The notes: generated by a model from the letters alone, not told the origin. Shown: positions 22,430 to 34,740, numbered from the stretch's first letter. The stretch is DNA of 64,000 nucleotides from Okapia johnstoni (GCA_024291935.2 CM044307.1:97593461-97657460); one strand, 5' to 3'. Made by a program: numbers and translations.

Positions 22430-22505
22430 TATGAGGTCCATGTTGATATATGGCAGGAACCAATAAGATATTATAATTATCCTTCAATTAAAAATAAATA
22501 AATTA
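22430..22505 (+). mobile_element. Bovine-type L1 3' end
   Basis: TTGATATATGGCAGGAACC then TTATCCTTCAATTAAAAATAA matches the terminal part of L1-BT-like elements. Very short, 5'-truncated. Confidence 0.7.
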
Positions 22506-23799
22506 AGAAAAAAGAATACACGACGAAATAACCTTTTTTAAGAATTTTATACAGTTTGCTGAATAATTTGCCAGAAAGATTTACACTCATCCAGGGAGTA
22601 GGAAACCACACCACTGCAACTATTGATGCGCTCTCTCTCTCTGTTGCTTTTAAATTACAGATGGAAAATTAAAGTTTACCTTTCACAAATTTTGCAAAAA
22701 TTAGAACACTTTTTGACTATTAGCCATTAGTACTTCTTGTTTTAAAAAATATCTTTCAGTTTTTAAAAGTAAGAAATTAAATCAGAACAAATACCAAAAT
22801 GCTTCCCTGGCTCACAGAAAAGGCTTTTTTCTCCTTTGTGTTTATCTAAAGAGCTCTAAGGCTTGGCAAACTGAAGTCAAAATGATACAGTGAAATATAA
22901 AAACACAAAAATCCTCCAATTCAACCAACCTAAGATTTCCCCTTTTTCTTCTAGCAGATTCCAGTGTTTAAGTCTATATTTCTCTTAAAGAATAAATTCC
23001 CATGAAACGTTTCTTACTGTAATAATTAGTACAAGTGTCCTATACATTTTCTGGACTTCTGACTCCTATTAGGTTATTAGGCAAAGCCCAGTGTTTACTG
23101 ATGAAAATATTCTTTGGCAAAGCAGCCCCAGACAGCTTAAACAAAAGTGTTTGACTTGGACTAATAAAAATTATCTGAGTAACTTCTGGCAGTTCCATAA
23201 ATAGTTATTTTTGAATTGTGAAGTCCTGGGCAGAAGATCAAGAAACAGCTGGAGGCACTAAAAGGATTTTTCTAGAAGGAGGGTCCTTAAGGAGAATATT
23301 GTCCATGGTGAATGCCACTTTTCAAAACCGGTGAGCAATCTGACTCAGGTTACTAGGATCCCAATTCCCCCTTCTCCCCTCGAAGTGACTCGGCCCAGTG
23401 GGCTTCCTCCTCTCAGGAGGTCATGTGGATGTGTACTGTAGGGGGTGTCTTAGGTGTCACCAAGACAGAGTCCCAATTCAGCTCATCACCCCAGTGACTT
23501 CAGCCAGACTCGCAAATGCAGCAGATGTGGCTGCATTTAGGAAACCAACCCCCAGGAAAGACTTTTTTTCTTGCTAAAAATAACTTTTCTTGCACTAACA
23601 GCACATGGAGGGTGCTAAGGGAATAATAACAGCATTTTCTGAAAGGAATTCAAGACACGGAGAGTTTCAGAAAAAAAGTAGCTTGGGGCACATTTTTATA
23701 GATGGATAGAAGGCTTCAGTGTAAAGCTATAGACCAAGTATTTCAGCAGTATTTGCCAGTGGCCTGCCTGGCTTATTACTGACAAAGTTCCCTAGTAAT
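22506..23799. other. 1.3-kb single-copy-looking stretch
   Basis: No repeat, no coding frame with known motif. One of the longest repeat-free segments, hence a place to check conservation. Confidence 0.4.
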
Positions 23800-24040
23800 T
23801 GAAAACAGAGGGTTAAGAACTTGAGCTCTGGAATCTAACAGACATGGATTGACTTCCATTTTCAACACTCTTTGGTAAATTGTTCAATCCCTTTGTTTAT
23901 TTTGCTCATTCATATAAAATGGGGACCAGAGATATTAATAGCTCACAGAGTTTTTGTTAAACAAAATGAGAGAATAAAATGTTTAACGTACTGCCTTGCA
24001 AGCAGAAGGCTCAGTAAGTGTTTGGTGCAATTATCTGGGC
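23800..24040 (+). mobile_element. MIR SINE, near full length
   Basis: GGTTAAGAACTTGAGCTCTG, ATATAAAATGGGGACCAG, AATGAGAGAATAAAATG and GGCTCAGTAAGTGTTTGG run in MIR order. Confidence 0.8.
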
Positions 24041-24195
24041 CAAATCCAACTCATTATGTTTATCAGTCTATATCCACGTATGAAGATTGCTGTATGATTA
24101 CTAAAAAATATAGTCTTTAAAAAAATTGAAGTATAGTTGACTTACATTATTGTGTTAGTTTCAAATCTACAGCAAAGTGATTCATTTATATAGAT

Positions 24196-24409
24196 GGGCT
24201 GTGCTAAGTTGCTTCAGTCATGTCCAGCTCTTTGCGACCCTGTGGACTGTAGCCCACCAGCCTCCTCTGTCTATGAGATTTTCTCAGCAAGAATACTGGA
24301 GTGGGTTGCCATGTCCTTCTCCAGGGGATCTTCCTGACCCAGGGATCTAACCCAGTCTCCTGCACTGAGGGTGGGTTCTTTACCACTAACACCATCTGGG
24401 AAGCCCAGA
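24196..24409 (-). mobile_element. Bov-tA SINE
   Basis: Full unit inside the L1. Perfect 9-bp duplication TATATAGAT at 24187-24195 and 24410-24418. Confidence 0.93.
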
Positions 24410-24484
24410 TATATAGATATTTATTATATATTTTCAGATTGCTTTCCATTATAGGTTATAACAAAATGTTGGATATAGATCCCT

Positions 24485-24979
24485 ATTGTTGCTGTTTAGT
24501 CGCTAAGTCATGTCTGATTCTTTTGACCCCATGGACAAAAGCACATGGAAAAAGCATATGGACAAAGCATACCAGGATTCCCCATCCTTCACTGTTTCCA
24601 GGAGTTTGCTCAAATTCATGTCCACCGAGTCAGTGATGCTATCTAACCATCTCATCTTCTGCCGGCCTCTTCTCCTTTTGCCTTCAATCTTTTCCAGATC
24701 AGAGTCTTTTCTAAAGAGTAGGCTCTTCACATTAGGTGGCCGAAGTACTGGAACTTCAGCTTCAGCATCAGTTCTTCCAATGAATATTCAGGGTTGATTT
24801 CCTTTAAGATGGATTGGTTGGGTCTCCTTGCTGTCCAAGGGACTCTCAAGAGTCTTCTCCAACACCACAGTTTGAAAACATCAGTTCTTCGGTGCTCAAC
24901 TTTCTTTACCGTCCAACTCTCACATCCATACATGACTACTGGAAAAACCATAGCTTTGACTATATGGACCTTTGTAGGC
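24485..24979 (-). mobile_element. BovB LINE 3' fragment
   Basis: Minus strand encodes [31 protein letters not shown] and KIEGKRRRGRQKMRWLDSI. Perfect 10-bp duplication ATAGATCCCT at 24475-24484 and 24980-24989 inside the L1 3' UTR. Its 3'-most part near 24525-24580 is altered, with a local AAGCATATGGACAAAGCAT duplication. Confidence 0.92.
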
Positions 24980-25303
24980 ATAGATCCCTGTGCTATACAG
25001 TAAATCCTTGTTGCTTATCTATTTTATATACAGTAGTGTGTATCTGTTAATCCCATACTCCCAATTTATCCCTCCCACACCCTCCTTTCCCCATAACTCA
25101 GCCATAAGAAAAGAATGGAATAATGCTATTTGAAGCAACCTGGATGGACCTAGAGATTATCATACTAAGTGAAAGAAGCCAGACAGAGAAAAACAAATAT
25201 CATATGATTTCACTTACATGTGTAATCTAAAAAAATAATACAAATGGACCTATTTACAAAACAGAAACAGACTGACAGACGTAGAAAACTACAGTCTTTT
25301 AAA

Positions 25304-26765
25304 TACCAAGAGAGACATGGGAGTGACTCAGATGAGTTCCTGAGAGAAATGACAGAAATGAATATTTTTTGCTTGTTTTTTTGAATATAGCAAGTCATAA
25401 ATCTCAGTTTGTGAATCATCACTCTGTTGTCTGCCATAGGACAGAGAAACCCAGCTTAGCAAGAATCAAAATTTGACAGTCTCCAAAGTTTCCCTGAGAG
25501 TGGGTGGTTCTTATTTCTTCCCCAGAGTACATTGCCAGTGTCCGACCATGAAGAAAAAGTCCTCAGAGATTAAACATATAATAATATTAATGATTAAAAG
25601 AAGCGGGCAACAGCATCAGAACAAGCTGGTACTGAGTCAAACTGACAGGGATGAATGCCCCAAACGCCTTGTTCTGTCATTTTATTGTTTGAAAATTTTA
25701 CATTTTTGTATTCTTTTCTAGTCTTCCTTGCTGTGCCCCTCAGATGGAGGTGAAAGAACAAGGAATACATGGCAGGAGGGCATATATGCTAATAAAAAAT
25801 CATATACTCTGCTGCATCACAAGCTTGTTTTGTTGGTTGTATTTCAATATAATTGGCTTCTTTGTGATCCTATATGTGATGATTTGTGCATTTAGAAATA
25901 CTGCTCTGAGAAAGCACTCATAAGCTTCACTGGACCACGAAGGAGCATAAAATGTTTAGAAACTGGCCTAATCCCTTGTTTATGAGTCAGGTCTTCTAAC
26001 ATTAGAAAATAGCCGTTTCGCCGAGCTTTCTTTTTTCTGGACTCACCGTACCTAGTACCCAATTTCAGGACAAGTCCCCAGGAGGTTGCAGCCTGGGAGG
26101 GGCCAGCACGGGGAGATGAGAGACTCCCCCTGGAGAGATGGAGCGGGCCCTGTGGGACCAGAGAACAGTCAGCTTCCCGAGTGGGTAGAGACCGTGGGGA
26201 GTGGAGAGAAGGCCATGAGAAAATGGCTGGTATTTCAAGAAAGCATGTCACATGTCTGGGTGCATGTAGAGGGTGAAGGTGGCAGTAAACAAAACAGCGC
26301 AGGTGCCCCAACTAGGGGACATTGCTCAGAGCGGAATGGAAGTAACATTCATCAAGCATCGTGCTGGCCAGTTGGCGGGCATTATTGGTTTCATTTTCAC
26401 TGCAAGCCAGTACGGTTGATATTAAGATGACTTGGGAAAGTCAGTTAGCTGGTGAACATGTTTTGGGGTACAGTGGGAGGAGTTCAGATTTTGGGGGTGG
26501 GAGTGGGGCTGGCAAGAGCCTAGCAGGACCTTAGTTCTAAAGTGACTTGAGGAATTAGGCAAGGTGCCAAGAAGCACAGGAGCACAGCAAACAAACCAGA
26601 AACCACTGATCAGGACTGGTACAGCAGCACTGAATCGTATACATTACCATGTGGGAGGTTGCTCTATAACACAGGGAGGTCAGCCTGGGGCTCTGTGACG
26701 ACCTAGAAGTGTGGGTTGGGGGTGGTGGTGGGAGGGAGACTCAAGAGGTAGGGGATATACTATGC
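25304..26765. other. Unassigned 1.45-kb stretch
   Basis: No family recognised. 26060-26310 is purine- and GC-rich with overlapping short frames on both strands but no domain; I do not call a gene. Confidence 0.35.
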
Positions 26766-26985
26766 TTGGCTTCCCAGATGGCGCTACTGGTAAAAAAAAA
26801 AACAACCCACCTGCTAATACAGGAGACATAAGAGACTCAGGTTCAATCCCTGGGTCGGGAAGACCCTCTGGAAGAGGGCATGGCAATCCACTCCAGTATT
26901 CTCGTCTGGAGAATCCCATGGACAGAGGAGACTGGTGGGCTACCGTCCATACGGTCGCAAAGAGTCGGACACGACTGAATCAACA
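26766..26985 (+). mobile_element. Bov-tA SINE
   Basis: GGCTTCCCAGATGGCGCTAC head with an A run inserted at 26794-26805, B box GGTTCAATCCC, intact BovB-derived tail. Confidence 0.9.
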
Positions 26986-26999
26986 TAGCATGTAGACAG

Positions 27000-27085
27000 G
27001 ATGTACAACTGATTGACATTGATGTATGGCAGAAACCAACACAACACTCTATAGCAGTTATCCTCCAAATGAAAAAAAAAAAAAA
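27000..27085 (+). mobile_element. Bovine-type L1 3' end
   Basis: TGATGTATGGCAGAAACCAAC, TTATCCTCCAAATG and a poly(A) run at 27071-27084. Confidence 0.75.
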
Positions 27086-27114
27086 CCGGTCCTCGAAACA
27101 GTACTTGGCTTTCT

Positions 27115-27345
27115 AGAACAAAGAGAGCATACTCTGACCCTTACATCTACATCTCTGTGCCTTTGCTCATGCTCTTCCTCCTGGCTGACTCCTACCAGAC
27201 CCTCCTCTATGATACCTTGACTCCAGCCTCTTCATCCTTAAGTAGACCATATTCCTGCCAGCTGATCATCTGTCTTCAGTGGCTTATTTGACTTATAACA
27301 CTGTTCCTTGCCTTTCATCTAGTTATTTCCCCCTCTCAACCTGGT
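27115..27345 (+). mobile_element. L2 LINE 3' UTR
   Basis: CTGTGCCTTTGCTCATGCTC, TCCTCCTGGCTGACTCC and the downstream pyrimidine-rich text match sense L2. Confidence 0.6.
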
Positions 27346-27402
27346 ATAAGTTAATAAAAAATTAAAGCATTCTTCTTCAACTTAGAGTGTTAATTTACCT
27401 TC

Positions 27403-27659
27403 TGCTGCTGCTGCTAAGTCGCTTCAGTCATGTCCAACTCTGTGCGACCCCATAGACGGCAGCCCACCAGGCTCCCCCGTCCCTGGGATTCTCCAGGCAA
27501 GAACACTGGAGTGGGTTGCCATTTCCTTCTCCAGTGCATGAAAGTGAAAAGTGAAAGTGAAGTTGCTCAGTCTCGTCCGACTCTTAGCAACCCCATGGAC
27601 TGCAGCCTACCAGGCTCCTCCGTCTATGGGATTTTCCAGGCAAGAGTACTGGAGTGGGC
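27403..27659 (-). mobile_element. BOV-A2 dimeric SINE
   Basis: Both monomers with the GTGAAAAGTGAAAGTGAAGT linker. Perfect 11-bp duplication AATTTACCTTC at 27392-27402 and 27660-27670. Confidence 0.94.
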
Positions 27660-27670
27660 AATTTACCTTC

Positions 27671-28191
27671 AAGATCACAGTTAAATGACTAATGAAAGTG
27701 CCAATGAGTATATTTCTAAATCAGTTGCTATTCAAGAAAAATGCCATACTGATATTTTAAGTAGTCAATAAAGATCTTGAAAAGATGAATGTTTTCAACA
27801 TGTACTTTTCCGTCAAGTATTTTGAAACCCACTTGTGCAAGCTATTGTTTTAAAAAACTTAATATCAGCTATCCTGTATGCAAAATATTTATTGGATAAA
27901 CATTAATGAGTCTGAAAGGGTATATAAAAGATAGGATTCATCTTTGGTGTTTGGATGCACCATAATAGTGACAGAATTTATTTCAATTCAAGAAGCATCT
28001 ACTGAACAAATGCTATTAACAGAAGGTACTCACTCTGGGGGATAAGTCAGATATGTGCTCTGCCTTTGAAATGCTTTTCGTTTAATGGCAGAGACAAGCA
28101 TAATGCATAATATCTTGTCCACAGAAATGCTTACGGAGGCTTAGTGTTAAATAGCAATGTCTTCTTTCTAACTAAAAATGTTTTCTCCAAG
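27671..28191. other. Spacer with a likely antisense L2 piece
   Basis: 27985-28105 (AGAAGCATCTACTGAACAAATG, GATATGTGCTCTGCC) resembles antisense L2 3' end. The rest is unassigned AT-rich sequence. Confidence 0.45.
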
Positions 28192-29418
28192 CCAGGCTAC
28201 AACAGTATATGAACCATGAACTTCCAGATGTTCCAGCTGGATTTAGAAAAGGCAGAGGAACCAGAGATCAAATTGCCAACATCCACCGGATCATTGAAAA
28301 GCAAGAGAGTTCCAGAAAAACATCTACTTCTGCTTTATTGACTACTCCAAAGTCTTTGACTGTGTGGATCACAACAAACTGGAAAATTCTTAAAGAAACG
28401 GGAATACCAGACCACCTGACCTGCCTCTTGAGAAGTCCGTATGCAGATCAAGAAGCAACAGTTAGAACTGGACATGGAGCAGATTTGGGAGACTGGTCCC
28501 AAATCGGGAAAGGAGTACATCAAGGCTGTATATTGTCACCCTGCTTATTTAACTTATATGCAGAGTACATCAGGTGAAATGCTGGGCTGGATGAAGCACA
28601 AGCTAGAATCAAGATTGCCGGGAGAAATATCAATAACCTCAGGTATGCAGATGACACCACATTTATGGCAGAAAGTGAAGAAGAACTAAAGAGCCTCTTG
28701 ATGAAAGTGAAAGGGGAGAGTGAAAAAGTTGGCTTAAAGCTCAACGTTCAGAAAACTAAGATCATGGCATCTGGTCCCATCACTTCATGGCAAATAGGTG
28801 GGGAACAGTGGAAACAGTGGCAGACTTTATTTTTCTGGGCTCCAAAATCACTGCAGATGGTGACTGCAGCCATGAAATTAAAAGATGCTTACTCCTTGGA
28901 AGGAAAGTTATGACCAACCTAGACAGCATATTAAAAAGCAGAGACATTACTTTGCCAACAAAGGTTCATCTAGTAAAAGCTATGGTTTTTCCAGTAGTCA
29001 AATATGGATGTGAGAGTTGGACCATAAAGAAAGTTGAGCACTGAAGAATTGATGTTTTTGAACTGTGGTGTTGGAGAAGACTCTTGAGAGTCCCTTAGAC
29101 TGCAAGGAGATCCAACCAGTCCCTCCTAAAGGAGATCAGTCCTGGATATTCATTGGAAGGACTGATGCTGAAGCTGAAACTCAAATACTCTGGCCACCTA
29201 ATGCAAAGAATTGACTCATTTGAAAAGACCTTGATGCTGGAAAAGATTGAAGGCAGGAGAAGGGGATGACAGAGGATGAGATGGTTGGATGGCCTCACCA
29301 ACTCAATGGACATGGTTTGAGTAAGCTCTGGGAGTTGGTGATGAGCAGGGAAGCCTGGCATGATGCAGTCCATGGGGTTGCAAAGAGTCGGACACGACTG
29401 AGCAACTGAACTGAAAAC
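28192..29418 (+). mobile_element. BovB LINE, reverse transcriptase to 3' end
   Basis: The longest BovB here. Encodes AGFRKGRGTRDQIANIHRII, DHLTCLL, QIGKGVHQGCILSPCLFNLY, then RYADDTTFMAESEE with the YADD catalytic motif near 28642, MASGPITSW, HEIKR and the 3' terminus. Several frameshifts (for example after SSRKTS near 28325 and around 28460) prevent a continuous protein. 5'-truncated within the reverse transcriptase. Confidence 0.95.
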
Positions 29419-30187
29419 CATTCAAGGCATCTAATATAAACATAAACACTTACTATAAAAGATTTCTAATACATTTCAGATGGCTATTGCTGGACTCAAA
29501 TATTTTCCTTAAATTTTGAAGATGGTAGGCCTTGATTAGATACCATATGGTGTACATCTAATTCTTTTTTTAAGTTACTAATTGATTTGTTTATTCAAAC
29601 TGAAAGGTTTTACTATTAACAACCTCTTGGATTCTACCTTTAGAATCAGTGTGAGTGTTATAAGTCAAGTTGGTTCTCTAAGCCTTATTTGGATTGTAAA
29701 TGATATTTTAGGCTAAATAATGTCCCAGGCCCCTAACAGCTCTAACATTTCCGTACTTCATTGGCACTTATCAAGAGAGACCCATTCTGCTTATGTAGCC
29801 CACACTCAGGTTCACAAAGGTCATTCAGTTCTATAATCGTTGCAATATCCATGTAAAGAAAATGCCATGATGCTTTAGATAGAACCCTACTATAACATGG
29901 CTTGATGTTAAGAAAAGTATGTGTGTATGTATTTGTCATTGGTTGAACCAAAGTCTGAAAAATGTTCACATATTAATAAAATAAATGGCCTCTAAAGATT
30001 GTTAGCTGATTATGCAGGTGTACCAAAAAGATTTTTCTTGAATTAATTAATTCTCTTGCCTATATTAGCATATGACTTTCAACCACACAAATGAAAATTG
30101 CTCATGTGTATTTTTCCACATGAGAGATGGAAAGAGATCCTTAGTATTGAGGCAGCCATGGCTTTTATCGTCAGCATTTTCATCAGC
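29419..30187. other. Unassigned stretch
   Basis: AT-rich, no recognised element between the BovB and the short L1 end. Confidence 0.35.
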
Positions 30188-30245
30188 ATTTTTTTATTGG
30201 ATTATAATTGCTTTATGATGTTGTGTTAGTTTCTGCCAAAATATT
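30188..30245 (-). mobile_element. L1 3' end fragment
   Basis: TTTTTTTATTGGATTATAATTG then GATGTTGTGTTAGTTTCTGCC is the antisense L1 3' terminus. Confidence 0.6.
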
Positions 30246-30348
30246 TTAAAACACATTCTTCAAATGTAAATTATGAATGATTTGAAAAGTGATGGTTCTT
30301 TCTGAAGAAGCAATTCCTTTGAATTAAAATATTGTGTGCATCGGAAAA

Positions 30349-31282
30349 AAATGGGATCCAAATAGGAAAAGGAGTACGTCAAGGCTGTATATTGTACCCT
30401 GCTTATTTAACTTATATGCAGAGTACATCCTGAGAAATGCTGGGCTGGAGGAAGCACAAGCTGGAATCAAGATTGCCGGGAGAAATATCAATAACCTCAG
30501 ATATGCAGATGACACCACCCTTATGGCACAAAGTGAAGAAGAACTAAAGAGCCTCTTGATGAAAGTGAAAGTAGAGTAAAACAGTTGGCTTAAAGCTCAA
30601 CATTCAGAAAACTAAGATCATGGCATCTGGCCCATCACTTCATGGCAAATAGATGGGGGAACAGTGGAAACAGTGGCTGACTTTATTTTTTTGGGCTCCA
30701 AAATCACTGCAGATGGTGATTGCAGCCATGAAATTAAAAGACGCTTACTCCTTGGAAGGAAAGTTATGCCAACCTAGATAGCATATTAAAAAGCAGAGAC
30801 ATTACTTTGCCAACAAAGGTCCGTCTAGTCAAGGCTATGGTTTTTCCAGTGGTCATGTATGGATGTGAGAGTTGGACTATAAAGAAAGCTGAGTGCTGAA
30901 GAATTGATGCTTTTGAACTGTGGTGTTGGAGAAGACTCTTGAGAGTCCCTTGGACTGCAAGGAGATCCAACCAGTCTATCCTAAAGGAGATCAGTCCTGG
31001 ATGTTCACTGGAAGGACTGATGTTGAAGCTGAAACTCCAGTACTTTGGCCACCTGATGCGAAGAGCTGACTCATTGGAAAAGACCCTGATGCTGGGAAAG
31101 ATTGAAGGCAGGAGGAGAAGGGGACGACAGAGGATGAGATGGTTGGATGGCATCACCGACTCGATGGACATGAGTTTGGGTAAACTCCGGGAGTTGGTGA
31201 TGGACAGGGAAGCCTGGAGTGCTGCAAATCATGGGGTCGCCAAGAGTCAGACACGACTGAGTGACTGAACTGAACTGAACTG
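30349..31282 (+). mobile_element. BovB LINE, reverse transcriptase to 3' end
   Basis: Starts inside the reverse transcriptase (QGC... LFNLYAEYILRNAGLEEAQ), carries RYADDTTLMAQSEE with YADD near 30503, and runs to GTGACTGAACTGAACTGAAC. Single-base losses (near 30395 and 30625) shift the frame. Probably independent of the BovB 1 kb upstream, because the overlapping parts differ. Confidence 0.95.
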
Positions 31283-31294
31283 ATTATACCCTAG

Positions 31295-31508
31295 GGTCCC
31301 TGGACGGCTCAGAGGGTAAAGAATCTGCCCACAATGCAGGAGACACAGGAGATGCAGGTTCAATCTCTGGGTCAGAAATATTCCCTGGAGAAGGAAATGG
31401 TAACCCACTCCAGTATTCTTACCTAAAAAATCCCATGGACAGAGGAACCTTGTGGTCTGTAGTCCAAAGGGTCGAAAAGAGTCAGACATGATTGGGTGAT
31501 TAAGCAGA
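31295..31508 (+). mobile_element. Bov-tA SINE
   Basis: GTCCCTGGACGGCTCAGAGG head, B box GGTTCAATCTC, BovB-derived tail. ATACCCTAGG just before and ATGCCCTAGG just after give a 10-bp duplication with one mismatch. Confidence 0.9.
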
Positions 31509-31577
31509 AATATGCCCTAGGCATTATAAAACCTTAACAAGCTAGAATCTCCAACAGAATTCTTTTAAGATTTGCAC

Positions 31578-31736
31578 ATTAATTTTTTTTAATTTTTATT
31601 TTACTTTTTAAATTAAATTGTTTTGTTTTGTTGCACTGAGCAGCATGTGGGATCTTAGTTTTCTGATGAGGAGTCAAACCGAGCTCCCTGCAGTGAAAGC
31701 TCAGAGTCTTAACCACTGGACTGCCAGGGAAGTCCC
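31578..31736 (-). mobile_element. tRNA-derived SINE
   Basis: T-rich antisense tail at 31580-31630, head GGACTGCCAGGGAAGTCC at right. AAGATTTGCACA before and AAGACTTGCACA after form a 12-bp duplication with one mismatch. Confidence 0.88.
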
Positions 31737-31739
31737 CAA

Positions 31740-33754
31740 GACTTGCACACTTTTGTACCATTTTGCCCTTAATTGTTTTTCCCCAGAAAACACCCACCAG
31801 AGGAAAGAACAACAAAAAAATCAAATTTTTGTTCAAATAATATTAACACTCAATCATCGTTAGTGGAAACAACAGCTCTAAAATATCATCATGATATTAG
31901 ATAGTCCAAAGGTACTTGCAAATGCAGTGTGAATATCAGACTTTCTCAAAATTTGGAGTCCTAGTGATAACTACAGATATTGTCAATTGAAGTAGATAAA
32001 AAATAGCCCCAGAAATCCCCCCTTTGTAGGTCAGTGTTAACTGCTGAGTCTGCCGTAATTATGTAGACCAAATGAGCTACAGCTTGAGCTAATAATACCA
32101 TACGGAGTACTAGAGAGCTGTAATTATACAACAACATAATGCATGCTTGGCAAGATCTTCAGTACTGGGGAACCTACTGTCAAATAGCATCTGGCAGAGT
32201 TAAAAGTCCAACTTAGGGGTGAAATTGGTCTAGACTGAACTAATTCATGACATTGTAGCTCAAGCAGAATAAGTTATATGCCTATTAGACAAATCCTGTG
32301 ATAATGAAAACATCTAGAAATAGTGCAAAGTCATCTAATCACGTGACTTTAAAAAAGAGCATTTCCAAGACTGAAAACCTGCTATATACCTATGCACCAT
32401 GCTGGGTACAGGAGATTTAAAACAAAAAGGAGAAGGAGGGAGAATTCCTGACTGCTAATTGTTCATAGTTAGGACATAGGGAGAACTTGTGTTTTCACAG
32501 AGATGTGTACAAAGTATAATGAATTAACAATGTCATTGACAGCTCTGCTGTCTCTAACGATTTCCTACATTAAATCACTACTCTGCTGTTTCATTATGTT
32601 TCCTTTAAATCTCATGTTCTTCCTGTAATTTTAATAGAATTACACAGGATAGCTTTCATAAAGATGTTTTTGTTGTGATTTTCTCCCTCCTTGCTAAGTC
32701 ATTATATTTTACTTTGAGTCTTGTCTACTTTACAAAGGGCAGCTAGGATACTCCCATTGTTACAAATTTGTCCTTCCAACTGTCCCATGTAACAGATACA
32801 GAGAAGTCTGTTCCCTTTAATACAGTTAATCTTAGTGTTTCTTCTGTATGCCTTACCCCTGAAATCCATTTAGCTTACAAAAAGCTTTATGTGAAAATCT
32901 ATTTGGTGGTATTTAAAGTACATATACTTCTATATTGCCAAATGCCATACTTTTATTCTGATAGAAATTACTCAAGTGATTTCTTGGGCTTTTTAGGTGG
33001 CACAGAAATTTTCATTCCAATTGATTTGATCATTTTCAAGAACTTGTTTCTAAAGACATTTAGATTTCTTGTGAATATTTTAGGAAATTTCCAGCTTCTA
33101 CAGCCATGTGTTTGCATGCAAACCTTGTCCAACTTTTCTACAGTGGAATATAATTTTATTTCGTACATATTGTTCAATTCAGGGAGTGGTGTGTATGTTT
33201 TAATGCAACTGATCTCTTGAAGCTCTTATTAAGCAATAAACTTGGATCATCAAGTAAAAGTGATCACTTTTGACTTAGCCACTTTCGATAGGTCATCATT
33301 TAGGAAACTACTCAAGAGACTTTTTCCTCTTCTAATTCATGTGCTGAAATGTTCTTCTCACTGCGAGTATTAGTGAGACTGTTAAGAGGTTATTAAGTAT
33401 GACTATTCAAAGAAAGCCACAGAATATTGATTACTGTGCTGCTTGCTGAGATAAAGCAGTACAAGTGGTTCTACTCTTCTGTAACATAATACATTTGTGA
33501 AAGTCATAATTATATGACTAAAAGGACTGAGCATATGAATTAGGAAGCCAAAAATAATTGTAGATATTTATTAGGCAGAATTGAATAAGCTGACTGTTGA
33601 AATGCAAACCAGATTTGCCTGTGCCCTTAAACTAGACCAGCCAATTATTATAGTGTGATCCGCAAGCATTCTCTTCGCTATTCCTCTTGCTATTGGGAGC
33701 TCACTGGATTATTGACTTTTCCCTATCTACTTCAGAGAAAGTACACAATTTCTT
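31740..33754. other. 2-kb repeat-poor stretch
   Basis: Longest segment without a recognised repeat. It holds a 150-residue open frame at 32768-33220, but that frame begins at a non-ATG codon, has AT-rich composition and no known domain; I read it as chance. Confidence 0.4.
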
Positions 33755-33825
33755 TTTTATCTGTTTCTTCCTTTCTTCCTTCCTCCCTTCCACCTTTCCT
33801 TCCCCTTGTTTTTTTCTTTTCTTCA
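33755..33825 (+). repeat. Polypyrimidine tract
   Basis: Nearly pure C/T, made of TTCC and TTCT units. Confidence 0.8.
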
Positions 33826-33879
33826 GATAAGAATCCCAACTGAGTCAACAGAAAAGTTTAGAATAAGAGAATTCAGCAA

Positions 33880-34310
33880 GAACGCCAGATGCAACAAGAT
33901 CCACTCACAAAAATCAATAGTATTCTTCAGCATCAGCAGTTGTCAGCTAAAAATAGAACAGAGTCTGTGATGTCATTCATAATAGTGATCAACACCATAA
34001 ACTGAGTTTAACCAAATAAACAATGTGCAAGATCTTCATGGAGAAATGTCTTAAGAGTACGAATGCCTAAATAAGTGGAGTGCTGTATCACGCCCATGGA
34101 AAGGACAGCAACAACGCAAGGGCGCCAGTCCTCTAAAGTTAGTCAGTCAATTCAACCCCAATTAAAAGTTCAGCATGACTTTAAAAAATGAATTCAACCT
34201 ACTTATTCTAACATGAGTAATATGACTAAATATATTGTGAATAATTAAAGCAATTTTGAAAAAGGGCAATTAAAAGGGTGACCTCAGAGAAAGAATTGAT
34301 AAAGTTTTAA
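33880..34310 (+). mobile_element. Decayed old L1 ORF2
   Basis: ACTCACAAAAATCAATAGTA and later AAATGAATTCAACC-like blocks follow the L1 reverse transcriptase to post-RT order loosely. Many stops; boundaries uncertain. Confidence 0.5.
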
Positions 34311-34511
34311 TAGATTAGGGAAGTGTCATTTTAGGGAAAAAAGTAATGCTGGATTCTTAGCCTATACCAGTGTTTCTCAACCAGTGTTTTTGTTACTGTC
34401 CTCTGAAGAAAACTTTTTAGGTATATTTTCCCCCTGATTTTCCTCCATTACCAATAATATTTTAATATCATGGATATAGAGTATATCTGTTTGTGGTCCT
34501 TGAAGGGCTAT

Positions 34512-34740
34512 GCGTGTGCATGTGTGGTAAGTCACTTCAGTCATACACGACTCTTTGTGACCCTATGGACTGTAGCCTGCCAGGATCTTCTGTCCATGGG
34601 ATTCTCCAGGCAAAGATACTGGAATGGGTTGCCACTCCAGGAAGATCCTCCTTCAGGGATCTTCCTGACTCAGGGATCAAACCCGTGTTTTGTTTGTCTC
34701 CTGCATCGGCAAGCGAGTTCTTTACTACTAGCACCACCTG
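34512..34740 (-). mobile_element. Bov-tA SINE
   Basis: Perfect 11-bp duplication TGAAGGGCTAT at 34501-34511 and 34741-34751. Contains a local duplication near 34635-34670 (GGAAGATCCTCC followed by GGGATCTTCC). Confidence 0.93.

Larger units (their letters stand above)
24117..25290 (-). mobile_element. L1 with inverted 5' piece (twin priming), interrupted
   Basis: 24117-25092 is antisense L1 3' UTR (AAATTGAAGTATAGTTGAC, CCATTATAGGTTATAACA, GTGCTATACAGTAAATCC, CTGTTAATCCCATACTCC). From about 25093 the sequence continues as sense L1: CTCAGCCATAAGAAAAG, CATGATTT-type and AACAGAAACAGACTGACAGAC. The sense piece lies just upstream of the antisense piece in a normal L1, so the join is a 5' inversion. 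AGTCTTTAAA at 24112 and AGTCTTTTAAA at 25293 are a probable target duplication. Hosts a Bov-tA and a BovB. Confidence 0.82.

Noticed and set aside
28209..29044. BovB reverse transcriptase as a functional gene
   Set aside because: The YADD motif is present, but the copy is 5'-truncated and frameshifted several times; no continuous protein exists. The same holds for 30349-31282.
32768..33220. 150-residue open frame on the plus strand
   Set aside because: Starts at TTG and not ATG, is AT-rich in all codon positions, has no known domain and no splice or promoter context.
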